Assembly (NCBI GenBank): GCA_003427395.1
Contig: BFEA01000037.1
Location: 233,007-253,707 of the forward strand
Source: Chara braunii
Taxonomy: Eukaryota; Streptophyta; Charophyceae; Charales; Characeae
Length of the DNA stretch: 20,701 nucleotides
Direction: 5' to 3'
The notes under the pieces are model-generated. The model was given only the letters and a program-made list of their open reading frames with translations, had not been told where the DNA came from and did not search any database. Position numbers and translations under genes: made by a program. Positions 8,283 through 16,668 of this stretch are shown one piece after another (within the stretch, counting starts at the first letter, position 1; each line of letters begins with the position of its first letter).

Positions 8283-9264
8283 ATGGATGTATGTGTGCAT
8301 CAACCTTTTATAACTACTATAAATAAAACCAAAAGGAGGGTATGTACTTACCTCTTTGTCTCTGAGAAAAATGAGGTTGTTAAAACACCCCCAGAGATAG
8401 AAAGTGTTGACATGAAATACCCTGATCTGTTTGAAGAGCCTTCAGGAGTCATAGAAAAGGAGGTTGTCCATGCCATAGAGATCATCCCTAGGAGCAAGAT
8501 ACCCAAAGGGAGAATCTATAGGATGGCTCCGACCGAGTTGGATGAGCTTCGTTGACAACTGAAAGAGCTTACAAAAAAGGGATGGATACAGCCCAGTACC
8601 TCCCCTTTAGGCCCACTAATCTTATTTGTCCCGAAATAGAGGGGGGCATTGAGGATCTGCATTGATTATAAAGGCCTCAATGCCATCACCGTGAAGAACG
8701 CAAAGCCTCTACCATGCATCGATGACCTGTTGGATAGGGTGCAGGGATGTAAGTACTTCACTAAGATAGATTTGAAGTCCGACTACCATCAAATTGCCAT
8801 TAGACCTGAGGACCAGCACAAAACCGCATTTCAAACAAAGAACGGTCTTTATGAGTTTGTGGTGATGCCCTTTGGCCTTTGCAATGCGCCGGGAACATTC
8901 CAGCATGCCATGAATAGGATATTCCATGACTACTTCGATAAGTTTATCATTGTGTACCTCGACGATATTCTTATCTTTAGTAGAATAGCCGAGGAGCATG
9001 CTCGCGCGCACTAAAATCTTGTACTTGGGTCATGAGATATCTGCAAATGTGATCAGGCCTGAAGATGCTAAGGTGGCTAACATTCGTGATTGGCCACGAT
9101 GTCGGTCTGTGACCGAGGTCAGATCATTCTTAGGGATGACTGGCTACTACGGCAACTTTGTCAAAAACTATGGTACGGTGGCCAGCCCTTTGACTGATCT
9201 AACTCGCCTTGACTTCATAGGAATGGACCGACAAGCGATTGAAGCATGCTCTCACGCACCATGA
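8283..9264 (+). pseudogene. Reverse transcriptase of element A
   Basis: RNA-dependent DNA polymerase domain. The N-terminal region contains KIPKGRIYRMAPTELDELR, is interrupted by TGA at 8553 (element B has Lys at the matching place), and continues through GWIQPSTSP to a TAG at 8637. The palm and fingers follow without interruption from 8640: CIDYKGLNAITVKNAKPLP, TKIDLKSDYHQI (first catalytic Asp), VVMPFGLCNAPGTFQ and YLDDILIFS (catalytic Asp pair, 8961-8966). After EEHARAH the frame stops at 9012, and sequence resumes one frame on with RTKILYLGHEIS. About 20-25 residues normally between these blocks are missing, so a short deletion removed part of the palm/thumb junction. The thumb-like part (VTEVRSFLGMTGYYGNFVKN) ends at TGA 9262. 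Confidence 0.85.
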
Positions 9265-9660
9265 GGTTCTCATGGTTTCCCAATCCTCAATAGGTCATTT
9301 GTAGTGACCACTGATTCAAGCCAATATGGCATTGGTGCAGTGCTGGCTCAACAAGAAGGGAATAAGTTGAGGCCAATCGAGTACATGAGCATAAAGACGC
9401 TTTCTAAGAAGTTGGAAAAGTCCACCTACAAAAGGGAACTCTATGCCCTTTACAAGGCACTTGTCCATTGGAGACACTATCTGTTGGGAAGATTCTTCTA
9501 TCCGAGGACTGCCCATCAGACCCTCAAGTGGATATAGACACAACCTGCACTCAAACGTTGGATTGTGGTCATAGACCACTATGACTTCAAACTAGACTGT
9601 TGTTAAGGGAGAGTATAACAAGGTTGCTGATGCGCTGTCACGTAGGGCACATTACCTGGG
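9265..9660 (+). pseudogene. RNase H domain of element A
   Basis: This domain removes RNA from the RNA:DNA hybrid. It begins with FVVTTDSSQYGIGAVLAQQ (first acidic residue), then YKRELYALYKALVHWRHYL (catalytic Glu), then PRTAHQTLKWI, where the family has Asp-His; the third metal-binding Asp is Ala here. A TAG at 9535 follows. The reading continues as TQPALKRWI and HYDFKLD, then a frameshift near 9600 leads to KGEYNKVADALSRR, containing the final catalytic Asp. The loss of one of four acidic residues, together with the stop and the frameshift, indicates an inactive domain. Confidence 0.8.
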
Positions 9661-10000
9661 TGGGCTAATTACTGAGTTTGGCATATCTGATAATGTAACT
9701 CGATTGCTGGTAGCAGCCTACAAGGAAGACACTGTCACGATGGGCATCATCCGCAAACTTGAGGCCCAAGATAAGGCCACATCTGATGAGTTTGTGGTGG
9801 TGGATGAGTTACTCTTTCTTAAAAAGGCCGGGTTCAAAAGATTAGTAGTTCCATCTAGGGAGATTTTGCGTACTTCATTGTTAGGTGCGTGCCACGACGC
9901 AACGGGACATTTCGGCCATAAGAAAACTACTGCTAACTTAGTACAACGATTTTGGTGGCCTAACATGCTGGACGATGCAAAAAAGTATGTACATACCATG
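9661..10000 (+). pseudogene. Integrase N-terminal zinc-binding domain of element A (truncated)
   Basis: Frame 2 is continuous from the RNase H end. The sequence has the H2C2-type integrase hallmark: ILRTSLLGACHDATGHFGHKKT, then RFWWPNMLDDAKKYVHT. The two His of the zinc site are present. The expected Cys-x2-Cys just after KKYVHT is absent because the sequence turns into unrelated DNA near 9998 (the frame happens to stay open to 10072). The whole catalytic core (D,D-35-E) that should follow is missing. Confidence 0.75.
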
Positions 10001-10459
10001 GCTACCGTGTCTGGTCCAATCCGAACATCTTCAGGACACCGGACAAAACCAGACCCGGACGGTCTGGATTAAAAAACAAACAAACAAACAAACAAACAAA
10101 CAAACAACAACAACAACAACGTAGTGCTAGTCGATGGTTCTTCGTACCAACTGCTGATTGCAGAAGTGGACAGCAAGTGTCAGCAACCCCCAAGAGTTTG
10201 AGATACTAACTTAATCATACTTACCTCTTATAAATTCCAAGCCTGAAAAAGGCCACGTCAACCCCCTCCATGCATCCATCCCTCTTCCCCCTCGTGTCAA
10301 CCCTTATTCAAGACCCAACAAGCTGCGTCGTTCAAAGATGACAAAAAAAAAAAAAAGAACGAAAGGGCATCCATCCATCCATCCCCCTACTCATGAAAGG
10401 ATCGTCAGTCATATAAATAAAGGTGCCAATGGGAGGGATGGAGGTGGATGATTGCTGTG
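10001..10459. other. Non-retroviral DNA in place of the integrase core
   Basis: These about 460 bases separate the truncated integrase N-terminus from its C-terminus and encode nothing recognisable. They contain a small element with hairpin and A-rich tail (10010-10119), CATC-type tetranucleotide runs near 10267-10280 and 10370-10384, and an A-run near 10342. A full integrase core needs about 700 bases, so this is a replacement (deletion plus filler or insertion), not a simple insertion. Confidence 0.65.
10010..10119 (+). repeat. Short hairpin plus (CAAA)n(CAA)n-tailed element (copy 2)
   Basis: The order is TCTGGTC, GGACACCGGAC (10034-10044), a perfect inverted repeat ccagacc/ggtctgg (10049-10055 and 10061-10067, loop cggac), then TTAAAAAA, (CAAA)n and (CAA)n to 10119. 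The same sequence of modules is found inverted at 2044-2125. A hairpin directly before an A-rich simple-repeat tail is what a short retroposon end can look like. No target-site duplication is evident. Confidence 0.45.
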
Positions 10460-11030
10460 GAGTATGAGAAGCTGCTGCGACAGGCTATCAAACATATAAA
10501 GAAATCTCAGGAAGCTATCATATGAGAACAAGCATCGCCGACAGTCCCCCTTTCAGGTAGGAGAACGTGCCTGGGTTAAGGCTAGTGAGTTGGGACAGGA
10601 GTTTGGCATCTCTATGAAACTAATGCCTCAGTATTTCGGTCCCTGGGAAGTCTTAGATATTGTGGGTACTGAAGAGGATGGTCCCTCATACGTTCGTATC
10701 CCTGGTCACCTACGCACTTACCCTGTGTTTCACGCCTCAAAGCTGGCACCTGCTTAGACAGAGCAGTTCCCATCAAGGAGATCTATGCTGCCCCCAACCA
10801 TGGATGGCCATGTGGACGTCCACGACATCTTGGAACATAGAGGCATGCCTGTTCCCAAATCAGCTGGCAGGGGAAGACCGCCTAAACCTATCAGAGAGTA
10901 CAGAGTCCGGTTCAGGCATCATACGCATCCAAAGAAAGATCGTTGGTTCCCAAAGGAGGAACTTATCAAGATAGCTCCTCAGATCGTGGCTGAGTACGAA
11001 CGAAGACTGAAGGGGAAGGCACCTGCATGA
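10460..11030 (+). pseudogene. Integrase C-terminus with chromo-like tail of element A
   Basis: The integrase C-terminal domain binds DNA, and chromo-like tails of Ty3/gypsy integrases can target chromatin. Coding resumes at EYEKLLRQAIKH, has a one-base shift with TGA at 10523, then NKHRRQSPFQVGERAWVKAS and GPWEVLDIV, and ends the SH3-like fold with RIPGHLRTYPVFHASKLAP. A TAG at 10755 interrupts the frame. It continues with DVHDILEHRG, GRGRPPKPIREYRVRF and RWFPKEELIKIAPQIVAEYE and stops at 11030. The last part matches the arrangement of chromodomain-type tails in related elements, including element B. Only the two stops and one shift separate it from an intact C-terminus. Confidence 0.75.
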
Positions 11031-11050
11031 AGTATCTCAACGGACTTTCG

Positions 11051-11063
11051 AAGCAAAGGGGGG
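11051..11063 (+). promoter_or_regulatory. Polypurine tract before the 3' LTR of element A
   Basis: The purine-rich aagcaaagggggg lies 20 bp after the stop of the integrase tail and is followed by TGGAATG, a plausible LTR start. Position and composition fit the plus-strand priming site of an LTR retrotransposon. Confidence 0.55.
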
Positions 11064-12076
11064 TGGAATGCGAGGAATGAGCCCTCGCGGGGTCTTTATC
11101 AGACATGCATATGTTCTAGGCAGAGGCCCTCAGAAAGCCCAGTCCCCTCCCTAAGCGAAGGCGGGCCCGAATATTCACAAGAGGCCAAAATTTGATATTA
11201 TTTTCCATATGTGGGTACTCAGGCAGTTGCCGCACGACAGTTGTTTACATGGAAATGTGAGCCTACCTGCTGCACCTGCACGTTGTGCCTCTGCACCCAC
11301 ATTGTGAGGCAGATGCATCACGAAGTGGCCAAGGACGTACAAAAAAGCAGCATTGTCGACGTACGTACCCCGGGGCCTGTACAGATGCATCAATCAGCTG
11401 GAGTCTGGAAATGTTGGGTGTGCCCAACTGTAAAGGCCCCAGGCCCTCAACTGCAGAGTTGGGCCCAGTGGAAGCTTCGCAGCCAGGCTCACACGTAGCC
11501 ATGCAGAGGCTGCCACTTCCATATAGGAAGTGAGGCGGCCAGGGGCTGCCATTCTGGCCCAAGCTGGCAATGTGGTCACGCTGCTGCGCTATTTGGCCAG
11601 GGGCTCGCACAGGCGGTGGAGGTGAGGGCGCTGCAGGGGAAGCGGGGCGCTAGCAGCCATAGGTGGGCTGCAGGACGCGGGGGAGGTAGAGGGCAACAGG
11701 AGGGTCTTCGGGAGGAGGCGCAGAGAGACAGAGTGGGTGTCAGGCGGTGATGAGGAGAGACGAGATAGTACCTGGTGCTCGAGGAAGGTCGGCTATGGTG
11801 TTGACGTCATGTACATTGGTCTTCAAAGTCGAAGTGAGCCTGTTGCATGAATGAGGCTCTAGTAGATAGGCAAGTAGTGTAGGCAGGGCGCTCTGTGACA
11901 TTGAATACTGTGTTGGTGTGGCCTGAGGGCTTGAACAATGGCTCACGAGTTCAAATTGCTCTTATTTAGATGGAATCTCGGTGCATTTATGCTCTCTGCT
12001 TGTACATGGCTATCTTGACATCTGGGTGATTATGCAATTTCGTTTTCTGTATATCGCTTTGCTCATATTCCTTGCA
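11064..12076 (+). mobile_element. Probable 3' LTR of element A (about 1.0 kb)
   Basis: It starts with TG after the polypurine tract and ends with CA at 12075-12076. It shares a collinear series of blocks with 15727-16655: ggca-aggccctc, ccctaagcgaaggcRggccc (11149-11168 and 15806-15825, 19 of 20 identical), TGACGTCA (11802-11809 and 16377-16384), gacattg, gagttca to gctctgcttg (11947-12002 and 16539-16596), and a terminal tattccttgca. The second copy is followed by a primer-binding site, which fixes the LTR end. The open frames inside have no family resemblance. The exact start is less certain than the end. Confidence 0.6.
11802..11809. promoter_or_regulatory. TGACGTCA palindrome in the LTR
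   Basis: A perfect 8-bp ACGT-core palindrome of the type bound by plant bZIP (TGA/CRE-like) factors. The same octamer occurs at the collinear position of the second LTR copy, although surrounding bases have diverged. This is compatible with, but does not prove, a conserved enhancer element. Confidence 0.4.
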
Positions 12077-13588
12077 CCGGGATCTGATCCGACATTTTTG
12101 AGGCAGACATTGATTGGACATTCGACAAGGGACTATTTTTGGACTTCGCTATCGCGATCTTGGTCTTCTTCCTCGCCTTCATCTTCGTCTCGCCTCTCCC
12201 CTCATCTCTCATCCGTGGTATCTCCCCGATGTGCGTGTACAAGGAGGGACCTTTCTTCTATGTGCGCGGTCCCTCCTCCTCTCACATGTGTGGTGTATTA
12301 TGGGATGTCATGTCAGTCCTAGTCAGGTCAGGTCTTATCTTTGAGTCTTCCACTGCTCTACTTTGTGCCATTTTGTTTGTATCGGGATGTACATTGCTTG
12401 TTGATGTTTCATTGACATTGCATTGTCCATTCAGTCCTTCTCATCACATTGCGGATCCTTGGCTCCATACACATTGCCCAACGGGGCATGCGTCACATCC
12501 TGATTCTCATTACGTGTCTGCAGTTGCAACCTCTGGCTTGCAAAACTCCTGCATCTTCCTGATCAGCCCCATAGGCATAGCCCGTTGGACAGCTGAAGCC
12601 ATTTGCAGAGCACAGCCAGATTCAGATTGCCATTCTTTTGCTTCACCTCAACTGCAGTAAAGGACAAGTAAGGATTACGTGTGTTCACCCACAGCAGCAC
12701 CCAGCCAATCCATAAACACGCCCAACTATCCATGCAGCAGCATGCCTTCTTGCTCGATCCATTTGTTCCACCCATCCTTCTGTCCTCCTGCATTTGGCAT
12801 TGCGCTTCGCTATGTACCACCGACCCCCGCACCCTTGGTAACTCCCTCCCATATCTTCAAGAGAGAAAAAAAAGACTAAGCTTCATCATCTCCAAAGACT
12901 TCTGATATACAAACCTGGCCTAAAAGAATCGAAATATTGTTGTGTCAACGAGATACATTATGAACTCTTAAAAAGTTTAAGATGCAATGAATCATCCCGC
13001 GCACATTTGCTCCACGAAACCAAACAGATTCGCACATCCACAGACACAACCACTGAGCATCAAATACGAACTGGCAAACAAAGTTCCTGCCTTCCATGAG
13101 CCCTTAACACTTTTGACTCTTCAACCGGAACAGACCTCCGATATGTACAGAACCCCAACCCTTCAACCGTAACTTGACAACAAACTCCATTCCGCAGTCA
13201 GAAATATGTACCAAGGAGCATGAATCTGATATATGCTTCCCATGCCACATTCGACGGTTAAGTTCCTGAGCCGTCGGATATTGCAACTGCATTATCATGG
13301 CAATCCAATTAGCATGATTGGGCCATGGCGAGTGGACACACTCCCACATCTCTCTTCTCTTGCACATGTCAGCAGCAACCCTTGTGCTCATGGCATTGCC
13401 GATGCATCGGCGTCATTGACAAGGTTGAAATGCCTGGGTGGACAAGCAATCTGTCATTCACGCTAATCAAAACAAGAAACATGACAGGCTGGCAGACATG
13501 CTTGCATAGGGCAAGTCAGAAAATAACAGAGATGTCAGGATGCTCCTTCCTTCCATACACAGTGAAGCACAACGAAGCGTTGTCAATT
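12077..13588. other. Non-coding region between LTR and host exon
   Basis: No gene is recognised. Positions 12155-12220 are pyrimidine-rich. The part nearest 13588 is expected to be the 3' untranslated region of the minus-strand PAP2-like gene, but no canonical AATAAA was seen. The plus-strand frame at 12139-12660 is open by chance and has no family resemblance. Confidence 0.5.
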
Positions 13589-14200
13589 TCATCGAGGGAA
13601 GAAGCCCACTGTACCCATGCCCAATGTGAGGACAATGCCACTGATACCGCCCACAAAAACCTCCAGCTTTGTGTGACCCACAGACTCCTTCAAAGGTATA
13701 TGCCTCCACCCTTCGATGCTCTGAATTTCCTGCAGCAGCACATCCCCTTCCTGCACGCTGGGCTCGACCGCTGCTGAGCTCCAAAACCTCTCCGTACGAT
13801 CAAGGTTCTTCATTGGACGGAGCGGGAGCATCTCCAAAATGCGCCCTCGCTTTGGAGTAATAGGACCTATCTCAGCAACCGTCTCTGGTCGACTAGGTGC
13901 TGACCTTGCAAGGGGACTGTCACTGAGAGAGGCACTGCCTGCACCTCTTCTGTTCACCCTTCCAGCTAACAAGCCGTGGGCAGCCAGACTCTGCTCCTCA
14001 TCGTCTTTGCCGAACAATGCTGCTGATGGGGACAGCATTCCACATCCAGGAGCGACTGGTGTGCTGGGACCAGAGGAAGGAGGCGATTCTGAACTCAAAG
14101 GAGATACATTGCCTGGGAGGAGGGAACCCGCAGGAAACAGCTCCGGCACCGCTATGGTGTTCAGCACTTCAGCATGCTTCCCAACTGCCCTTCTCACTCC
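13589..14200 (-). CDS. Last exon of a divergent PAP2 (DUF212-like) family protein
   Basis: Plant relatives are membrane proteins annotated as acid phosphatase/vanadium-haloperoxidase-related (divergent PAP2); their biochemical role is not firmly known. The exon opens with GVRRAVGKHAEVLN, matching the family block that follows the YDxxGVR motif. It ends with PLKESVGHTKLEVFVGGISG, matching the C-terminal LRELLGHTPxxVxxGxxxG motif, and stops with TGA at 13591-13589. Between the blocks lie about 130 residues rich in Ser and Pro, where relatives usually have about 20-35, so this protein has an unusual insert. An intron acceptor, pyrimidine-rich with a C12 run then ccgcaatAG, ends at 14201, exactly in phase. 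Upstream exons with the PSSHSA-type motif were not found and may lie beyond the window or in a very long intron. Confidence 0.6.
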   Translation of the reverse strand, partial: GVRRAVGKHAEVLNTIAVPELFPAGSLLPGNVSPLSSESPPSSGPSTPVAPGCGMLSPSAALFGKDDEEQSLAAHGLLAGRVNRRGAGSASLSDSPLARSAPSRPETVAEIGPITPKRGRILEMLPLRPMKNLDRTERFWSSAAVEPSVQEGDVLLQEIQSIEGWRHIPLKESVGHTKLEVFVGGISGIVLTLGMGTVGFFPR

Positions 14201-14232
14201 CTATTGCGGAGGGGGGGGGGGGAAGAAGGAAA
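14201..14232 (-). other. Intron 3' splice acceptor with C12 tract
   Basis: On the minus strand the sequence runs ttccttcttc, twelve C, tccgcaatag, then the exon GGAGTGAGA. The AG (14202-14201) is followed in frame by Gly-Val-Arg-Arg of the conserved PAP2-like block. The homopolymer inside the polypyrimidine tract is unusual. Confidence 0.6.
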
Positions 14233-15127
14233 ACACAACCATAGCACCATCATCATCCCATTGTCATTGAAAACTGTTAGATGCTAGACTGCATCGCAGG
14301 CAGAGGTGAGCACCAACCACTGCCCTCAAGGCTGTACCTGTGCCACAAAGCAAAGCAGACTATCACTCGAGCACACCAAACGGAAGACTGTACAGACTGC
14401 AGGTTCAAACCATAACCATTTGTGTTCCAAAGACCTACTATAAGTCACAGACAACTGCCCCACCCAGGAAACTGGAGAGAGAAAGGGAGAAAAGGACACG
14501 AAACCAGGGGCTGTGACCGACTGTTTCGTACAAGTTCCCCCCACCACCAACAGCATGCCTGTTGCAAACAGCAGACAACATGAGGCACACTGAAACCATT
14601 CTTTTACCTTTTTCTCTGCAAACTTTTTTTTCTGGAGAGGACATGATGTCTATGGTATTGAAGCAACAGCAATGAGGTTATGATTTGGGGTCACATCATG
14701 ATCTTCCTGGAGCATGTGTGGACATGATGCCTAGAGGTAATGAAGCATGTGTGGACATTCTGCTTCCTCAGGTGTCTATATCACTTTGGCAATGAGGTTT
14801 TGATTTGGGGTCACATCATGATCTTCCTGGAGCCTAATTCTTCCGGCAGTGCTTTTTTTGCTATTCTTTATTCCTCCCTCAACCTTTCATCTGCCTTTCA
14901 GGTGCACAGCTTGCCACATTGGCATCGTTCAGTATCTCGTGCCGCGCATGTGTCTGCCATAACACCACACTTGCTTATTCACATAATCGTTGCCATGTTG
15001 CTGAGTACTGACTGCAACACTGGCCTCCAGTTTTCACCTAACCCTTTCCACACTGTCACGAGAGGACCGGAAAGAACGTCCCGCTGATGTACCAGTTACC
15101 GTGCCAATGGTAAACGTTGGGTAGTCA
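14203..15127. other. Probable intron, upstream part, with direct repeats
   Basis: No exon was recognised on the minus strand here. A 44-bp segment starting caatgaggttwtgatttggg occurs at 14670-14713 and 14790-14833 with one mismatch, 120 bp apart; catgtgtggacat is also repeated between them. A degenerate copy of the 117-bp repeat lies at 14471-14543. Confidence 0.5.
14471..14543. repeat. Diverged copy of the 117-bp repeat (copy 6)
   Basis: The segment carries ctggagagagaaagggagaa, aaggacacgaaaccagggg and ctgtgaccgactgtttcgta, which align with the first repeat copy at 1131-1195. After ctgtttcgt the hammerhead hairpin is not preserved. Confidence 0.65.
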
Positions 15128-15317
15128 AGTGCGGAGTGGACAACTGCTGAAAGCTCTAAGTAGCAAGTCCACCTTAAGATGAGTGTTTTTGTTTATTCAA
15201 GCATGTCCACCCTCATCACGAAAGTGCGGAGTGGATAACTGCTGAAAGCATCTAAGGAGGAAGTCCACCTTAAGATGGGTGCTTTTGCTTATTCAAGCAT
15301 GTCCACCCTCATCATGA
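15128..15317. repeat. Tandem duplication, 95-bp unit
   Basis: Two adjacent copies begin agtgcggagtgga at 15128 and 15223 and share aactgctgaaag, aagtccaccttaagatg and attcaagcatgtccaccctc. They are about 90 percent alike. No coding potential is apparent. Confidence 0.9.
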
Positions 15318-15318
15318 C

Positions 15319-15726
15319 TGCATTGAACCAAAAACATATACACATTGATGATTGGGGTGTGTGGTGTTTGGCAGAAGACAGTAGGCTGAAACAGCTGATA
15401 CCCACCATCCCAACTCTATCTGAAGCTGCAGAACTGTCAAATGCAGACTGACTGAGTGTGAATACAAGAAGCATTGCAATAGGACATGATTGTGTAAGGG
15501 ACATTGTACCAGACCTTGCATGCTCAGAGTTGTCCATTGGGCTGATCATGTGCATCTTCTGAATGCAAGAATTGGCTAATGTACATTGTAGCACGACATC
15601 TGGCAAGGCAACAGGCTACATAACATGCTGATGAGCGAGGGATGTCATGGTTCCTCTTACAATCTCTCTGTGAGTAGAACATTCCGCTATAGTCCCTGTG
15701 AGCACACTGGTCATTTGCAACCTTCA
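15319..15726. other. Non-coding stretch
   Basis: Nothing recognisable. Minus-strand frames up to 184 codons cross this area and the LTR that follows, but they show no family motifs and run over repeat boundaries. Confidence 0.45.
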
Positions 15727-16655
15727 GTACATAATTCTGCAAGGCACAAGGCCCTCGGCCTGGTTGAAATTGGGGCCTGCGCCCAGTTGTAACTGTCTGT
15801 GCCTGCCCTAAGCGAAGGCAGGCCCTGGAAATTCGACGAGACTTCAGAAAAGAGGCCTGTGTGGGTTGCTGCTCCTCGCAGCATCTGCAACCGACCAGTA
15901 GGCCCGATGGGTTGTAGATGCCGTAGCCTAGAGAGATGCTGAGCCCTGGCCCCTTACAGTTGAGCCTCAGGCACACTATGGAAGGACCCATGGGCACAGA
16001 TACCGGGACAGAGACCGTGCAGTCCTGAAGCTGCCATGCCCAGGCAATATCTGCACAAAAGAAAGTGCAGCCAGGCACTACCTCATTATTGCTTGCTGGC
16101 TAGTGTGCAGCAGCGCTGCTTCAGCGCTCGACAGCCGGACGCTGGCTGTGAGCAGGGAAGAGCTGGCGGGGCGCAGGGGGGAGCTGCTGGACGCAGCAAG
16201 AATAAGCGTCTGCCATCCGCTGCCCGTAGGGGCCAGAAGGGGTAGAGCAAAGGTCCTGGGAGAGGGCGCTGTGGTCGGAGAGGGTGCAAGAGAGCATGTA
16301 CCTCGTGATGACGAGTGGGCCAGTCCATCCGAAGTCTCCATTTGTCATCTGGCAGCTGCACTTCACAAAGACCTGCTGACGTCATTAGATGCTACGCTAG
16401 TCTACGTACTGTCTCATTAGATGCTACGCTAGTCTACGTACTGTCTGATCGTGGTCTGGGCGTCGAGTGCCATATAGAACAGCGACATTGGAAACATTGA
16501 CAGTGGGGGCGAGATGAGGGCATACATTGTTGTCAATTGAGTTCATCGCTTTGCTCTTATTCGGTGCATATCTCGATGCATTCGGCGCTCTGCTTGAGCA
16601 CGACTTTATGGCTTTCAATGGGATGATGCGATGTGGTGCTTCGCATTTCCTTGCA
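15727..16655 (+). mobile_element. LTR of the element A family (second, diverged copy)
   Basis: The segment is collinear with the probable LTR at 11064-12076 through at least six blocks, ending in tttccttgca at 16655. It contains the hairpin gcctgcc/ggcaggc (15801-15823), the TGACGTCA palindrome (16377-16384) and a 32-bp tandem duplication. A primer-binding site follows one base after the end, which marks it as a 5' LTR. No gag of this element follows, so it is a remnant. The left boundary is approximate. Confidence 0.6.
16383..16446. repeat. Perfect 32-bp tandem duplication
   Basis: The unit from cattagatgctacg to tacgtactgtct occurs at 16383-16414 and 16415-16446 with no difference. It lies inside the LTR copy and directly overlaps the end of its TGACGTCA motif. 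The lack of divergence implies a recent event. Confidence 0.95.
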
Positions 16656-16656
16656 A

Positions 16657-16668
16657 TGGCATCAGAGC
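16657..16668 (+). promoter_or_regulatory. Primer-binding site, initiator-Met tRNA type
   Basis: TGGCATCAGAGC matches the usual plant LTR-retrotransposon primer-binding site TGGTATCAGAGC at 11 of 12 positions and is one base after an LTR ending in CA. Minus-strand DNA synthesis would start here. This anchors the LTR interpretation. Confidence 0.65.

Larger units (their letters stand above)
5867..12076 (+). mobile_element. Degenerate Ty3/gypsy LTR retrotransposon (element A)
   Basis: Domains occur in the canonical Ty3/gypsy order on the plus strand: gag with zinc knuckle, aspartic protease, reverse transcriptase, RNase H, integrase zinc-binding domain, integrase C-terminus with a chromo-like tail, polypurine tract and probable 3' LTR. 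The protease-RT-RNase H-integrase order separates it from Ty1/copia. The coding region is broken by at least eight stops and several frameshifts, a deletion in RT, and loss of the integrase catalytic core, so it cannot be autonomous. A 5' LTR was not identified. The conserved gaps are compatible with old, methylated, inactive DNA. Confidence 0.85.

Noticed and set aside
12139-12660. 173-codon plus-strand frame with hydrophobic start
   Set aside because: Composition reflects a pyrimidine-rich stretch; no motif, and two other plus frames overlap it.
5861-15640. Other CTGATGAG words (near 5865 and 15628) as further hammerheads
   Set aside because: Neither is followed by a stem II and GAAA at proper distance.
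11381-15980. Inverted similarity between 11420-11450 and 15935-15960 (ggccccttacagttg)
   Set aside because: The region is locally palindromic, so the direct collinear LTR alignment explains it as well; not counted as separate inverted homology.
15524-16078. 184-codon minus-strand frame
   Set aside because: It runs across the LTR boundary and has no conserved motif; the equivalent region of the other LTR copy does not keep the frame.
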